A DNA stretch of 64,000 bases from contig JAVBON010000003.1 of assembly GCA_031550525.1 (NCBI GenBank), positions 1 to 64,000 on the forward strand. The letters are read 5' to 3'. A program made the position numbers and the translations under genes. The first letter of the stretch is position 1. Each line of letters starts with the position of its first letter. The DNA comes from WRHT01 sp031550525. Its GTDB lineage: Bacteria > Desulfobacterota > Desulfovibrionia > Desulfovibrionales > Desulfovibrionaceae. This document shows positions 24,488 through 32,717 of the stretch, in pieces. The notes below the pieces were generated by a model that saw only the letters and a list, made by a program, of their open reading frames with translations, ran no database searches and was not told the DNA's origin.

Positions 24488-25483
24488 ATGAAGAGTAAAG
24501 AGCGCCTTGCCTTGGAACATATAGCGGAACTTGTCAACGCCCAAAGCGCCCCGGCCCTGCCGGAGGCGTTGGCTGGCGACGAGCTTGCCGTATGCCTGCA
24601 TAACCAATTGATCCAGCTTAGAAGCGCCCTTGGCGCGTTTTCAACCGGCGATATGTCCCAGTCCATAAAAATGCGCGGTTTTATGGCCGGCAACCTAAAA
24701 GATTTGCAGGCGCATTTGCGCCATCTTATCTGGCAGGTGCAACAGGTGGAACAGGGCGACTACTCGCAGCGCGTCGCCTTTTTAGGCGATTTTTCAGTCG
24801 CTTTTAACAATATGGTCATTAAGCTGGAACAAACCGTGGGCGTACTGCGCGATAACGCCATTGCCCTGCGCGAGCAAAACAACCGCCTGCGCACAGAGGT
24901 TGATTCGCGCATGATGGCGCTGGCTGCCTTGCAGGAAGACGCCGAGCGCCTTAGCTATCTTGCCGGGCATGATTCCCTCACGGGCGTGATGAACCGCCGC
25001 TATTTTATGGAAAAGGCGCAGGATTTGCTTAAGGTATCGGCCACTCACTCCATGCCCTGCAGCTTCATTATGATGGATATAGATTTTTTCAAGCGTTTCA
25101 ACGATAGCGCGGGCCACCTGGCCGGTGACGCGGCCTTGCAGCATATTGCAAAAATTTCTTCCACCACTTTACGCGCGACGGATATTATGGGCCGTTACGG
25201 CGGGGAGGAGTTTGTGTTCTGCCTGCCTTATGTTTCATCCGCTCAGGCTTTTGAGGCGGCTGAAAGAATACGAAACGCCATTGAGACAATCCCCTTAAAC
25301 TTCGATAAGGCGCAGCACAGCTTCACAGCCAGCCTTGGGGTCGCTTCTGCCCGCCCCGAAGTGGGTGATGCCTTGGCGGATGTGCTGTCCGCCGTTATAG
25401 GACAGGCTGACAAGGCCCTTTATGCCGCCAAGGGCCACGGCCGTAATCGCGTGACGCAGTTTGAGGAAGGCCAGCCGGACTAG
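24488..25483 (+). CDS. Diguanylate cyclase (GGDEF domain)
   Basis: 331 residues; makes cyclic-di-GMP from two GTP. The catalytic signature is GGEEF at 238-242, with the substrate-binding segment MMDIDFFKRFNDSAGHLAGD before it. An inhibitory I-site RATD (229-232) stands exactly five residues upstream, so product inhibition is expected. Residues 1-110 form a HAMP-like helical region without membrane segments (GDYSQRVAFLGDFSVAFNNMV) and 112-155 a coiled coil, suggesting a soluble, dimerising protein controlled through its N terminus. The V4R protein upstream is a candidate input partner. Confidence 0.95.
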   Translation: MKSKERLALEHIAELVNAQSAPALPEALAGDELAVCLHNQLIQLRSALGAFSTGDMSQSIKMRGFMAGNLKDLQAHLRHLIWQVQQVEQGDYSQRVAFLGDFSVAFNNMVIKLEQTVGVLRDNAIALREQNNRLRTEVDSRMMALAALQEDAERLSYLAGHDSLTGVMNRRYFMEKAQDLLKVSATHSMPCSFIMMDIDFFKRFNDSAGHLAGDAALQHIAKISSTTLRATDIMGRYGGEEFVFCLPYVSSAQAFEAAERIRNAIETIPLNFDKAQHSFTASLGVASARPEVGDALADVLSAVIGQADKALYAAKGHGRNRVTQFEEGQPD

Positions 25484-25644
25484 GCTCAGGCGCGATCTAC
25501 TGTGAATTGTACGGGATTTTGATGTTTTACCCGCCCGTGCGGCATAAAGCTTGCGAGGCGCAGTCGTAATTTTGGTATTTTATTTTTGCCGTGCGTTTTT
25601 TTATTGAAAACCGGAAATTATTTTCACTTTTTTTACTTCTCCCC

Positions 25645-25673
25645 TTGACTTATTCCCTCCCGACTAGTATCAC
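25645..25673 (+). promoter_or_regulatory. Sigma-70 promoter of a probable structured RNA
   Basis: TTGACT (25645-25650), a 17-base spacer and TATCAC (25668-25673). The -35 is strong and the -10 moderate. A start near 25680 would give an RNA that ends at the terminator at 25962-25983. The stretch 25484-25640 holds no gene; it contains a GCGCAGTCGTAA motif also found at the terminator. Confidence 0.5.
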
Positions 25674-25679
25674 CACCTC

Positions 25680-25985
25680 TCGCATTACGGTATACCCTGC
25701 CCGGGTGTGCCTTAGCGCCGCCATGAACGGTTCCACGTCGCCCAGCTAGGGCGGCCAACTTAATCGGTCCTCTGGGGTGTGGGTGCGAAACGCTGCCAGA
25801 CGGCTGCTGGGCTGGCTCGTAAGAGCCGGTCTATGACAAAAGTCTGGCGGGGCGGCCTTAAAGCCGCTCCGGTGCGCTTGGTTGTACTACGCCAACCAGG
25901 TTTGATATGTGCGGTTTTTTCATGGGGCTTTAAGCTTCATGCATTTGCTTGCAGCAAGGGCGCAGTCGTAACGACTGCTTTTTGT
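25680..25985 (+). ncRNA. Probable structured non-coding RNA upstream of the S10 operon
   Basis: About 300 bases with no credible reading frame, bounded by a promoter and a terminator. It can form several hairpins: GCCAGAC (25795-25801) with GTCTGGC (25842-25848), enclosing CTGGCTC-GTAA-GAGCCGG (25812-25829); GCGGC-CTTAAA-GCCGC (25852-25867); TGGTTG with CAACCA (25879-25897); and GCCGCC with GGCGGC around 25729-25755. I considered 6S RNA, which is plausible in size and general shape, but could not establish the long closing stem. RNase P, tmRNA and SRP RNA signatures are absent. Alternatively it is a leader with an attenuator for the ribosomal operon. Confidence 0.45.
25962..25983 (+). terminator. 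Rho-independent terminator before the S10 operon
   Basis: GCAGTCG (25962-25968), loop TAA, CGACTGC (25972-25978), then five T. It ends the structured RNA, or attenuates read-through into rpsJ. Bases 25986-26207 hold further short GC-rich inverted repeats and then the rpsJ ribosome-binding site. Confidence 0.8.
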
Positions 25986-26207
25986 TGTGCAAGAGGTTTA
26001 AACCGCATTTCCTGCCCATCCGGCCGCTCAGGCGGCTTTCTTGGCAGGCTGGCGTAAACGGGCGAATGTTTGAAATTTTACCGGCAGGCCGGCAGGCCTC
26101 CAAAAAAAATCACATTCCACCGTAATAGTTGCCCGAAAGGGTGTGGCCGCGCCTTGATGTGTGGAACTTAAGGCGTTCAAGTTTTCCAGATTGTGGAGAA
26201 AAAAAGA

Positions 26208-26525
26208 ATGACAGCAGTTAGCAGTGATCGTATCCGCATTAAGCTCAAAGCTTACGATTTTCGCATTCTCGACAAAGCGGTTGCGGAAATTGTCGATACG
26301 GCGCGTAATACCGGCGCTGGTGTGGCCGGCCCGATTCCGTTGCCCACCAATATCAACAAAGTTACCGTGAACCGCAGTGTGAACGTTGACAAAAAGTCCC
26401 GTGAACAATTTGAAATGCGTATTCACAAGCGCCTGATGGATATCATCGAGCCTACGCAGCAAACCGTCGACGCTTTGGGCAAGCTTTCTCTGCCCGCCGG
26501 CGTTGATGTAGAAATTAAGTTGTAG
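26208..26525 (+). CDS. rpsJ: 30S ribosomal protein S10
   Basis: First gene of the S10-spc-alpha superoperon. 105 residues, MTAVSSDRIRIKLKAYDFRILD, slightly longer at the N terminus than usual. GTGGAG precedes the ATG by about ten bases; the in-frame GTG at 26193 is part of that site and is not the start. S10 also works with NusB in antitermination. Confidence 0.97.
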   Translation: MTAVSSDRIRIKLKAYDFRILDKAVAEIVDTARNTGAGVAGPIPLPTNINKVTVNRSVNVDKKSREQFEMRIHKRLMDIIEPTQQTVDALGKLSLPAGVDVEIKL

Positions 26526-26536
26526 TGGGGGGAGTC

Positions 26537-27166
26537 ATGGCTGAAAAACTCGGAATTTTAGGCCGTAAGCTTGGCATGACCCGCGTGTTTGACGGCGACG
26601 GCGTCTCCGTGCCCGTTACCGTTATTCAGGCTGGCCCCTGCCCCGTGCTGCAGGTAAAGAATCAGGAAAAAGACGGCTATGACGCCGTTCAAATAGCCTT
26701 TGGCGAAGCCAAGGAAAAACATGTGACCAAGCCCATGCAGGGCCACATGAACAAAGCCGGAAAAGGTCTTTTCCGCAGCACCCGTGAAATTCGGCTGGAA
26801 TCTCCGGCCGAGTGCGGCGTGGGCGAGGACTTGACCGTAGCGATTTTTGCCGCCGGCGATTTGGTTAAAGTAACCGGCCAGAGCATAGGCAAGGGTACCG
26901 CCGGCGTTATGAAACGCTGGAACTTTGCTGGCTCCCGCGCCTCTCACGGCGCCGAAAAAGTGCACCGTTCCGGCGGCAGCATAGGTAACAACACCGAGCC
27001 CGCCAAGGTGTGGAAAGGCAAGAAAATGGCCGGACACATGGGCGCCAAGCGTGTTACCACCATTAACCTGACTGTTGTGGCCATTCGCCCCGAAGATAAC
27101 GTGATCCTGGTCAAGGGCGCCATCCCCGGCCCCAAAAACGGCCTGGTCATGGTACGCAAGCAGTAA
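26537..27166 (+). CDS. rplC: 50S ribosomal protein L3
   Basis: 209 residues from MAEKLGILGRKLGMTRVF, with the conserved loop RASHGAEKVHRSGGSIGNNTEPAKVWKGKKMAGHMGA near the peptidyl-transferase centre. The start at 26537 follows GGGGGAG; an upstream in-frame start overlapping rpsJ is not favoured. Confidence 0.97.
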   Translation: MAEKLGILGRKLGMTRVFDGDGVSVPVTVIQAGPCPVLQVKNQEKDGYDAVQIAFGEAKEKHVTKPMQGHMNKAGKGLFRSTREIRLESPAECGVGEDLTVAIFAAGDLVKVTGQSIGKGTAGVMKRWNFAGSRASHGAEKVHRSGGSIGNNTEPAKVWKGKKMAGHMGAKRVTTINLTVVAIRPEDNVILVKGAIPGPKNGLVMVRKQ

Positions 27167-27180
27167 GAGAGGATGTACAC

Positions 27181-27801
27181 ATGGCTACGTTAAAAATATA
27201 CGACCAGAACAAGAAGGAAGCGGGCGACATTACGCTGGCTCCTGAAATTTTTGAAGTGCCGGTGCGTCCTGAAATACTGCACCTGGTTGTGCGCTCTCAG
27301 CGCGCCGCCTGGCGTAGCGGCACCCATGCCACCCTTAGCCGCTCCATGATGAAAGGCGGCGGCGCCAAGCCGTGGCGTCAAAAAGGCACGGGCCGCGCCC
27401 GTTCCGGCTCCGGCATATCGCCCTTGTGGCGTGGCGGCGCTATCCTTTTTGGACCGCAGCCCCGCGATTATTCCTTTAAGGTAAACAAAAAGGTACGCAA
27501 GCTTGCCCTTAAAATGGCTTTGTCTTCGCGCCTTTATGACAACAAGCTCATGATTCTTAAAAATATTGAGCTGCCTGAAGCCAAAACCAAGCATTTTGCC
27601 GCCGTTGCCGCCAAGCTCGGCCTGAGCAAGGCCTTGGTAGTGCTGCCCACGGCTGATGAAAAGCTGATCCGCTCGGCCCGCAACATTCAGGGCATTACCC
27701 TGTGTACCCCCGACCAGCTCAGCGTGTATGATATTCTCAACCACCCCCAGCTTATTCTCATGGAACAGGCTGTTGAGGGTGTAATCAGCCGTCTGGCTTA
27801 G
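27181..27801 (+). CDS. rplD: 50S ribosomal protein L4
   Basis: 206 residues; the extended loop WRSGTHATLSRSMMKGGGAK that lines the exit tunnel is present. In some bacteria L4 represses its own operon; no matching leader was recognised here. AGAGAGG lies upstream of the ATG. Confidence 0.97.
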   Translation: MATLKIYDQNKKEAGDITLAPEIFEVPVRPEILHLVVRSQRAAWRSGTHATLSRSMMKGGGAKPWRQKGTGRARSGSGISPLWRGGAILFGPQPRDYSFKVNKKVRKLALKMALSSRLYDNKLMILKNIELPEAKTKHFAAVAAKLGLSKALVVLPTADEKLIRSARNIQGITLCTPDQLSVYDILNHPQLILMEQAVEGVISRLA

Positions 27802-27811
27802 GAGAATCGGC

Positions 27812-28102
27812 ATGGATTACACACAAATCATTCTCAAGCCGATTGTTACGGAAAAAGCCACTTTCATTAAAGAAGAGCACAATCAGGTAGCCTTTTTGGT
27901 TGCCCCGCGCGCCAACAAGCTTGAAATTAAAAAAGCCGTGGAAGAAGCCTTCAAGGTGAAAGTGGAAGATGTGAAAGTGGTTGTGCGCAAAGCAGCGCCC
28001 AAAACTCGTCACGGTCGCGTGGTGGGCAAGGTATCCGGCTGGAAGAAAGCCTATGTTACCTTGGCCGAAGGCGACAAGATTGAATTTTTTGAGGGAGTGT
28101 AA
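27812..28102 (+). CDS. rplW: 50S ribosomal protein L23
   Basis: 96 residues, MDYTQIILKPIVTEKAT, located at the tunnel exit, where it docks SRP and trigger factor. A GGAG site precedes the ATG, 10 bases after rplD. Confidence 0.97.
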   Translation: MDYTQIILKPIVTEKATFIKEEHNQVAFLVAPRANKLEIKKAVEEAFKVKVEDVKVVVRKAAPKTRHGRVVGKVSGWKKAYVTLAEGDKIEFFEGV

Positions 28103-28105
28103 GCA

Positions 28106-28933
28106 ATGGCCATTCGTAAGCTTAAGCCCACCTCGGCCGGATGCCGCGCCCAGACGGTTTTCACCTTTGATGAAATTACCGCCGCCAAGCCGGAAAAGTC
28201 TTTGACCGAAGGTCTGACCAAAAAGGCAGGGCGTAACAACAACGGGCGCATCACCAGCCGCCGTCGCGGTGGCGGGCACAAACGCCTTTACCGTATTATC
28301 GATTTCAAGCGCGACAAAACCGGCATTCCGGCCAAAGTCGCCACTATAGAATACGACCCCAACCGTACCGCGCGCATAGCTCTTTTGAACTATGCCGATG
28401 GTGAAAAACGCTACATTCTGGCCCCGGTGGGCCTGAACGTGGGCGATACCATTCTGGCTGGCGAAGGCGCCGACATAAAACCCGGCAACGCCATGACCAT
28501 AAGCCGTATTCCGGTGGGTACCAATATTCATAACATTGAACTGCACCCCGGCCGCGGCGGCCAGTTCTGCCGCGCCGCCGGCACCTACGCCCAACTTGTG
28601 GCGAAAGAAGGCAAGTACGCCCTTCTGCGTATGCCCTCCGGCGAAGTGCGCCAGGTGCTGGCTACTGGTTTTGCTACCATAGGCCAGGTGGGCAACATTC
28701 AGTGGGAAAACATTTCGCTTGGCAAAGCAGGGCGTAACCGCTGGCTTGGCCGTCGCCCCAAAGTGCGCGGCGTTGCCATGAACCCCATTGACCACCCGTT
28801 GGGCGGCGGCGAAGGCCGTTCTTCCGGCGGCCGTCACCCGGTTTCTCCGTGGGGCTTGCCGACAAAGGGCTACAAAACCCGCAACCGCAAGAAAGCTTCT
28901 TCCAAGCTTATTGTTACCCGTCGTAAGAAGTAG
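28106..28933 (+). CDS. rplB: 50S ribosomal protein L2
   Basis: 275 residues with the RNA-binding core and the C-terminal MNPIDHPLGGGEGRSSGGRHP segment containing the histidine important for peptidyl transfer. Three bases after rplW. Confidence 0.98.
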   Translation: MAIRKLKPTSAGCRAQTVFTFDEITAAKPEKSLTEGLTKKAGRNNNGRITSRRRGGGHKRLYRIIDFKRDKTGIPAKVATIEYDPNRTARIALLNYADGEKRYILAPVGLNVGDTILAGEGADIKPGNAMTISRIPVGTNIHNIELHPGRGGQFCRAAGTYAQLVAKEGKYALLRMPSGEVRQVLATGFATIGQVGNIQWENISLGKAGRNRWLGRRPKVRGVAMNPIDHPLGGGEGRSSGGRHPVSPWGLPTKGYKTRNRKKASSKLIVTRRKK

Positions 28934-28942
28934 GAGTAGGGC

Positions 28943-29224
28943 ATGCCAAGATCGCTCAAAAAAGGTCCCTTTGTGGACGTATCGCTGGCTAAAAAAGTGG
29001 AGGCCGCCCAGGCCAATAATGACCGTCGCGTCATTAAAACCTGGTCCCGCCGCTCAATGGTTCTGCCTGAAATGGTGGGCCTGACCTTTGCCGTGCACAA
29101 CGGTAAAAAGTTCATCCCTGTGTTTGTCACTGAAAACATGGTAGGGCACAAGCTGGGCGAGTTTTCCCTTACCCGCACCTATCATGGCCACGCAGCCGAC
29201 AAAAAAAGCAAGGCCAAAAAGTAA
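28943..29224 (+). CDS. rpsS: 30S ribosomal protein S19
   Basis: 93 residues, MPRSLKKGPFVDVSLAKKV; head protein that binds with S13. TAGGAG site overlaps the rplB stop region. Confidence 0.98.
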   Translation: MPRSLKKGPFVDVSLAKKVEAAQANNDRRVIKTWSRRSMVLPEMVGLTFAVHNGKKFIPVFVTENMVGHKLGEFSLTRTYHGHAADKKSKAKK

Positions 29225-29235
29225 CGGTGGATATT

Positions 29236-29568
29236 ATGGAAGCAGCTAAAGCAATTGCCAAATACATACGCGTGTCTCCCCGCAAGGCGCGGCTGGTGGC
29301 CCTTAACGTTAAGGGACGTCCGGTTGAGGACGCGATGAACATCCTGAAGTTCACCCCCAACAAGCCTGCCGGCATTATCTACAAGGTAATGCGCTCCGCC
29401 GTGGCCAACGCCGAACAGGGCGGTTACGATGTGGACGGGCTGGTGGTGCAGCAGGTTATTGTCAACGAAGGCCCCACCTGGAAGCGCTTTATGCCCCGCT
29501 CGCAAGGCCGGGCCAACACCATTTTGAAGCGCACCAGTCATATAACCGTTATTCTTGCCGCGAACTAG
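29236..29568 (+). CDS. rplV: 50S ribosomal protein L22
   Basis: 110 residues from MEAAKAIAKYIRVSPRKARLVALN. The ATG at 29236 has GGTGG upstream; a GTG at 29227 would add three residues. The beta-hairpin that lines the tunnel (GPTWKRFMPRSQGRANTI) is present. Confidence 0.96.
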   Translation: MEAAKAIAKYIRVSPRKARLVALNVKGRPVEDAMNILKFTPNKPAGIIYKVMRSAVANAEQGGYDVDGLVVQQVIVNEGPTWKRFMPRSQGRANTILKRTSHITVILAAN

Positions 29569-29576
29569 GAAGAGAT

Positions 29577-30230
29577 ATGGGTCAGAAAGTAAATCCTTAC
29601 GGGTTCAGGTTGGGGTACAACAAGAACTGGCAATCCCGCTGGTACAGCAACAAGGAGTATCCGGCTTTTGTGTTCGAAGATCACAAGATCCGCGGTTATG
29701 TAAAAAAACTCCTGTTCAGCGCCGGTCTTTCCAAGATCGAAATCGAGCGCGCCGGCGGCAAGGTCCGTCTTATTCTGTACACCGCCCGTCCCGGCATTGT
29801 AATTGGTCGTAAAGGCGTTGAAATTGAAAAACTGCGTGGAGATCTTAAAAAGAGGTTCAACCGCGAGTTTTCCATTGAAGTAAATGAAATACGCCGCCCC
29901 GAAGTGGAAGCTCAGCTTGTGGCCGAGAACATCGCCCAGCAGCTTGAGCGCCGCGTGGCTTTCCGCCGCGCCATGAAGCGCACGGTGGCCATGAGCCGCA
30001 AATTTGGGGCCGAAGGCATAAAAATTAACTGCGCGGGTCGTCTGGCCGGTGCCGAAATCGCCCGTACCGAATGGTACCGCGACGGCAGAGTGCCGCTGCA
30101 AACCCTGCGCGCCGATATTGACTACGGCTTTGCCGAAGCCAGCACCACTTACGGCCTTATAGGCATCAAGGTGTGGGTTTTCAAAGGCGAGCTTATGGAC
30201 AACGAGGTGAATGCAAATGCTCAGTCCTAA
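29577..30230 (+). CDS. rpsC: 30S ribosomal protein S3
   Basis: 217 residues, MGQKVNPYGFRLGYNKNWQSRWY, with the KH domain GVEIEKLRGDLKK and the helicase-site region. The end overlaps rplP by 14 bases, indicating coupled translation. Confidence 0.97.
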   Translation: MGQKVNPYGFRLGYNKNWQSRWYSNKEYPAFVFEDHKIRGYVKKLLFSAGLSKIEIERAGGKVRLILYTARPGIVIGRKGVEIEKLRGDLKKRFNREFSIEVNEIRRPEVEAQLVAENIAQQLERRVAFRRAMKRTVAMSRKFGAEGIKINCAGRLAGAEIARTEWYRDGRVPLQTLRADIDYGFAEASTTYGLIGIKVWVFKGELMDNEVNANAQS

Positions 30231-30630
30231 GAAAGTAAAATTCCGCAAATGGCAGAAAGGCCGTATAAAAGGCCCTGCCAACTCCGGCAACTATATCGCT
30301 TTTGGCGAAATAGGCCTTAAGGCGCTGGAACACGGCAAAGTGACCAGCCAGCAGATCGAAGCGGCCCGTATTGCCATGATGCGCCACATAAAGCGCGGCG
30401 GTAACGTGTGGATTCGTATATTCCCCGACCATCCCTACACCTCCAAGCCTCTTGAAGTGCGTATGGGTAAGGGTAAGGGCGCTCCGGCCGGCTGGTATGC
30501 TCCGGTAAAGCCCGGTCGCATCATGTATGAAATAAAGGGCGTGCCCCTGGAGCTGGCCAAAGAAGCTTTGACCCGCGCCTCGCACAAACTCCCCGTCAAG
30601 ACCCAAATTGTATTGCGGGAGGTGCTGTAA
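30217..30630 (+). CDS. rplP: 50S ribosomal protein L16
   Basis: 137 residues, MLSPKKVKFRKWQKGRIKGPA. The start at 30217 has GAGGTG at eight bases; the ATG two codons earlier is too close to it. Contains the conserved RIFPDHPYTSKPLEVRMGKGKG region. Confidence 0.97.
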   Translation: MLSPKKVKFRKWQKGRIKGPANSGNYIAFGEIGLKALEHGKVTSQQIEAARIAMMRHIKRGGNVWIRIFPDHPYTSKPLEVRMGKGKGAPAGWYAPVKPGRIMYEIKGVPLELAKEALTRASHKLPVKTQIVLREVL

Positions 30631-30819
30631 ATGAAATCCGTCGATTTGCGCAAAATGTCCGTTGAAGAGTTGAACAAGGCCCTTAAAGGCGCTCGTGAAA
30701 ATCTTTTCAACCTGCGTTTCAAGCATGCCACGGCCCAGTTGGAAAAAGTCTCCCAAATTCCGGCCGCCAAGCGTGATATAGCCAGAATATTGACCATTTT
30801 GAAGGAAAAGGAAGCGTAA
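30631..30819 (+). CDS. rpmC: 50S ribosomal protein L29
   Basis: 62 residues, two helices at the tunnel exit; core ENLFNLRFKHATAQLEKVSQI. It begins immediately after the rplP stop. Confidence 0.96.
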   Translation: MKSVDLRKMSVEELNKALKGARENLFNLRFKHATAQLEKVSQIPAAKRDIARILTILKEKEA

Positions 30820-30822
30820 ACC

Positions 30823-31092
30823 ATGACCGGCAACAATCTTCAAGCCATGAAAGGCAGAACGCTCGAAGGCACTGTGGTCAGTAACAAGAGCGACAAGACC
30901 ATAATTGTGCGCGTTGAAACTCAGGTGCAGCACCCGCTTGTTAAAAAGTATGTGCGCCGCCACAAAAAGTTTTCCGCTCACGACCCCAACAACGAATGCG
31001 GCATTGGCGACAAGGTTCAGATTATTGAATTCCGCCCCATGAGCCGCACCAAGCGCTGGCATTTAGTTTCCATTTTGGAAAAAGCCGTTTAG
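30823..31092 (+). CDS. rpsQ: 30S ribosomal protein S17
   Basis: 89 residues, OB fold; RTLEGTVVSNKSDKTIIVRVE and NECGIGDKVQIIEFRPMSRTKRW are typical. Three bases after rpmC. Confidence 0.97.
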   Translation: MTGNNLQAMKGRTLEGTVVSNKSDKTIIVRVETQVQHPLVKKYVRRHKKFSAHDPNNECGIGDKVQIIEFRPMSRTKRWHLVSILEKAV

Positions 31093-31101
31093 GAGCACGA
31101 C

Positions 31102-31470
31102 ATGATTCAGGTTGAATCCAGATTAGAGGTGGCGGATAACTCCGGCGCCAAAGAAGTTGCCTGCATCAAGGTGCCGGGCGGCTCCAAGCGTCGTTACGCC
31201 AGCATAGGCGATATAATCATAGTATCTATCAAAGACGCTATGCCCCACAGCAAGGTTAAAAAAGGCGACATCATGCAGGCCGTTATTGTGCGCACCAAAA
31301 AAGAAGTGCGCCGCGCCGACGGCAGCTATATACGCTTTGACAACAATGCCGCGGTGCTTCTCAGCAAGCAGGGCGAACCTGTTGGCACGCGTATATTCGG
31401 ACCCGTAGCGCGCGAACTTAGAGCCAAGAACTTCATGAAGATCGTGTCTCTTGCGCCAGAGGTTCTGTAG
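31102..31470 (+). CDS. rplN: 50S ribosomal protein L14
   Basis: 122 residues, MIQVESRLEVADNSGAKEV, a highly conserved interface protein. AGGAGC precedes the ATG. Confidence 0.98.
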   Translation: MIQVESRLEVADNSGAKEVACIKVPGGSKRRYASIGDIIIVSIKDAMPHSKVKKGDIMQAVIVRTKKEVRRADGSYIRFDNNAAVLLSKQGEPVGTRIFGPVARELRAKNFMKIVSLAPEVL

Positions 31471-31480
31471 GAGCGAAGCC

Positions 31481-31804
31481 ATGCAGCAGTATCGTATACA
31501 TAAAGATGACAAGGTGATGATCACCGTTGGCAAGGACAAAGGCAAGATTGGCAAAGTGCTTAAAGTGCTGCGCAAACAAGACCGCGTTCTGGTTGAAAAG
31601 GTGAACATGGCCAAGCGTCACACCCGCGGCAACCCCTATGCGGGCCAGGCTGGCGGAATAGTGGAAAAGGAAATGCCCATTCACATATCCAACGTAATGG
31701 TTATGTGTGACACCTGCGCCGGCCCCGTGCGCGTGGGTTACCGCTACGACGATAACGGAAAGAAACTCCGTTTTTGCAAAAAGTGCAATAAAACTATCGA
31801 GTAA
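31481..31804 (+). CDS. rplX: 50S ribosomal protein L24 with C-terminal zinc ribbon
   Basis: 107 residues from MQQYRIHKDDKVMITVGKDKG. The C-terminal part carries two CxxC pairs (MCDTC and FCKKC), a probable zinc ribbon that many bacterial L24 proteins lack. The start at 31481 has TAGGAGCG upstream; the longer frame overlaps rplN and is rejected. Confidence 0.97.
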   Translation: MQQYRIHKDDKVMITVGKDKGKIGKVLKVLRKQDRVLVEKVNMAKRHTRGNPYAGQAGGIVEKEMPIHISNVMVMCDTCAGPVRVGYRYDDNGKKLRFCKKCNKTIE

Positions 31805-31815
31805 GGTGAGTGCCA

Positions 31816-32355
31816 ATGACACGTCTTGAAAAGATATACCGCGAGAAAGTCGTGCCGGGTTTGAATGCGGAGTTTAATTACAAATCTCCCATGCAAATTC
31901 CGGGTCTGGTTAAAGTATCGCTTAACATTGGTCTTGGCGCGGCCGCTCAGAACAACAAGCTTATGGAAGAAGCCGTTAAAGAGCTTACTGCCATTGCCGG
32001 TCAGAAGGCCACCATTACCAGGGCTAAAAAGTCCATCGCCGCTTTCAAGCTGCGCGAAGGCATGCCCATTGGCTGCCGTGTAACCCTGCGCGGCGCGCCC
32101 ATGTGGGACTTTTTGGACAAACTGTTCAACTTCGCCCTGCCGCGCGTGCGCGACTTCCGTGGTATTCCGGATCGCGGTTTTGACGGCCGAGGCAACTTTA
32201 CCTTGGGAATTAAAGAACACTCCATTTTCCCCGAGCTGGAAGCGGACCGTGTTGAGAACGCCAAGGGTATGAACATAACCATCGTTACCTCCGCCACCAC
32301 GGATAAGGAAGGCAAGATGCTGCTCGACCAGCTCGGCCTGCCCTTTAGAAAGTAA
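31816..32355 (+). CDS. rplE: 50S ribosomal protein L5
   Basis: 179 residues; binds 5S rRNA in the central protuberance. MTRLEKIYREKVVPGLNAEF is canonical. The ATG at 31816 with AAGGTGAG upstream is preferred to the GTG at 31810. Confidence 0.97.
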   Translation: MTRLEKIYREKVVPGLNAEFNYKSPMQIPGLVKVSLNIGLGAAAQNNKLMEEAVKELTAIAGQKATITRAKKSIAAFKLREGMPIGCRVTLRGAPMWDFLDKLFNFALPRVRDFRGIPDRGFDGRGNFTLGIKEHSIFPELEADRVENAKGMNITIVTSATTDKEGKMLLDQLGLPFRK

Positions 32356-32366
32356 GGAGAAAAGCT

Positions 32367-32552
32367 TTGTCCCGTACATCCCTTGAAGTTAAAGCTACCC
32401 GTAAGCCCAAGTTTTCAACCCGCGCTTACAACCGCTGCCCAATTTGCGGACGTCCGCGCGCCTATTTGCGTAAATTCGGCCTTTGTCGTATTTGTTTTCG
32501 CAAGATGGCGCTTAACGGAGAACTCCCCGGCGTGCGCAAATCTAGCTGGTAG
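32367..32552 (+). CDS. rpsN: 30S ribosomal protein S14, zinc type
   Basis: 61 residues from a TTG start with AAGGAG upstream. The short form with zinc ligands CPICG and CRICF marks the zinc-dependent S14 (S14 type Z). Confidence 0.97.
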   Translation: MSRTSLEVKATRKPKFSTRAYNRCPICGRPRAYLRKFGLCRICFRKMALNGELPGVRKSSW

Positions 32553-32717
32553 CATTATTGTATAGGAATTAGAACGCTTGCCCTTGAAGTAGTTTCAAGG
32601 CGCTGGCGTCCGGCAATGCCTGACAAAATTGCGGCCGTACCCGCCCCTTGGGGGCGCAGGCGGCCGTACCCGCCGCAAAGCGGCTTTGTTTGGCCAACTG
32701 CTAATTAAGGAGATATC
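32553..32717 (+). other. Unusual 165-base gap inside the spc operon
   Basis: No gene is present. It holds a hairpin CCTTGAA-GTAGT-TTCAAGG (32582-32600) and a 15-base direct repeat GCGGCCGTACCCGCC at 32631-32645 and 32660-32674. All other gaps from rpsJ to map are short. It could be an internal regulatory site or the remains of an insertion. Confidence 0.5.

Noticed and set aside
25680..25985. RNase P RNA, tmRNA or SRP RNA
   Set aside because: The universally conserved signatures of these RNAs (for example the GGAAGGAAGCAGCC-like SRP loop) are not present in the region.
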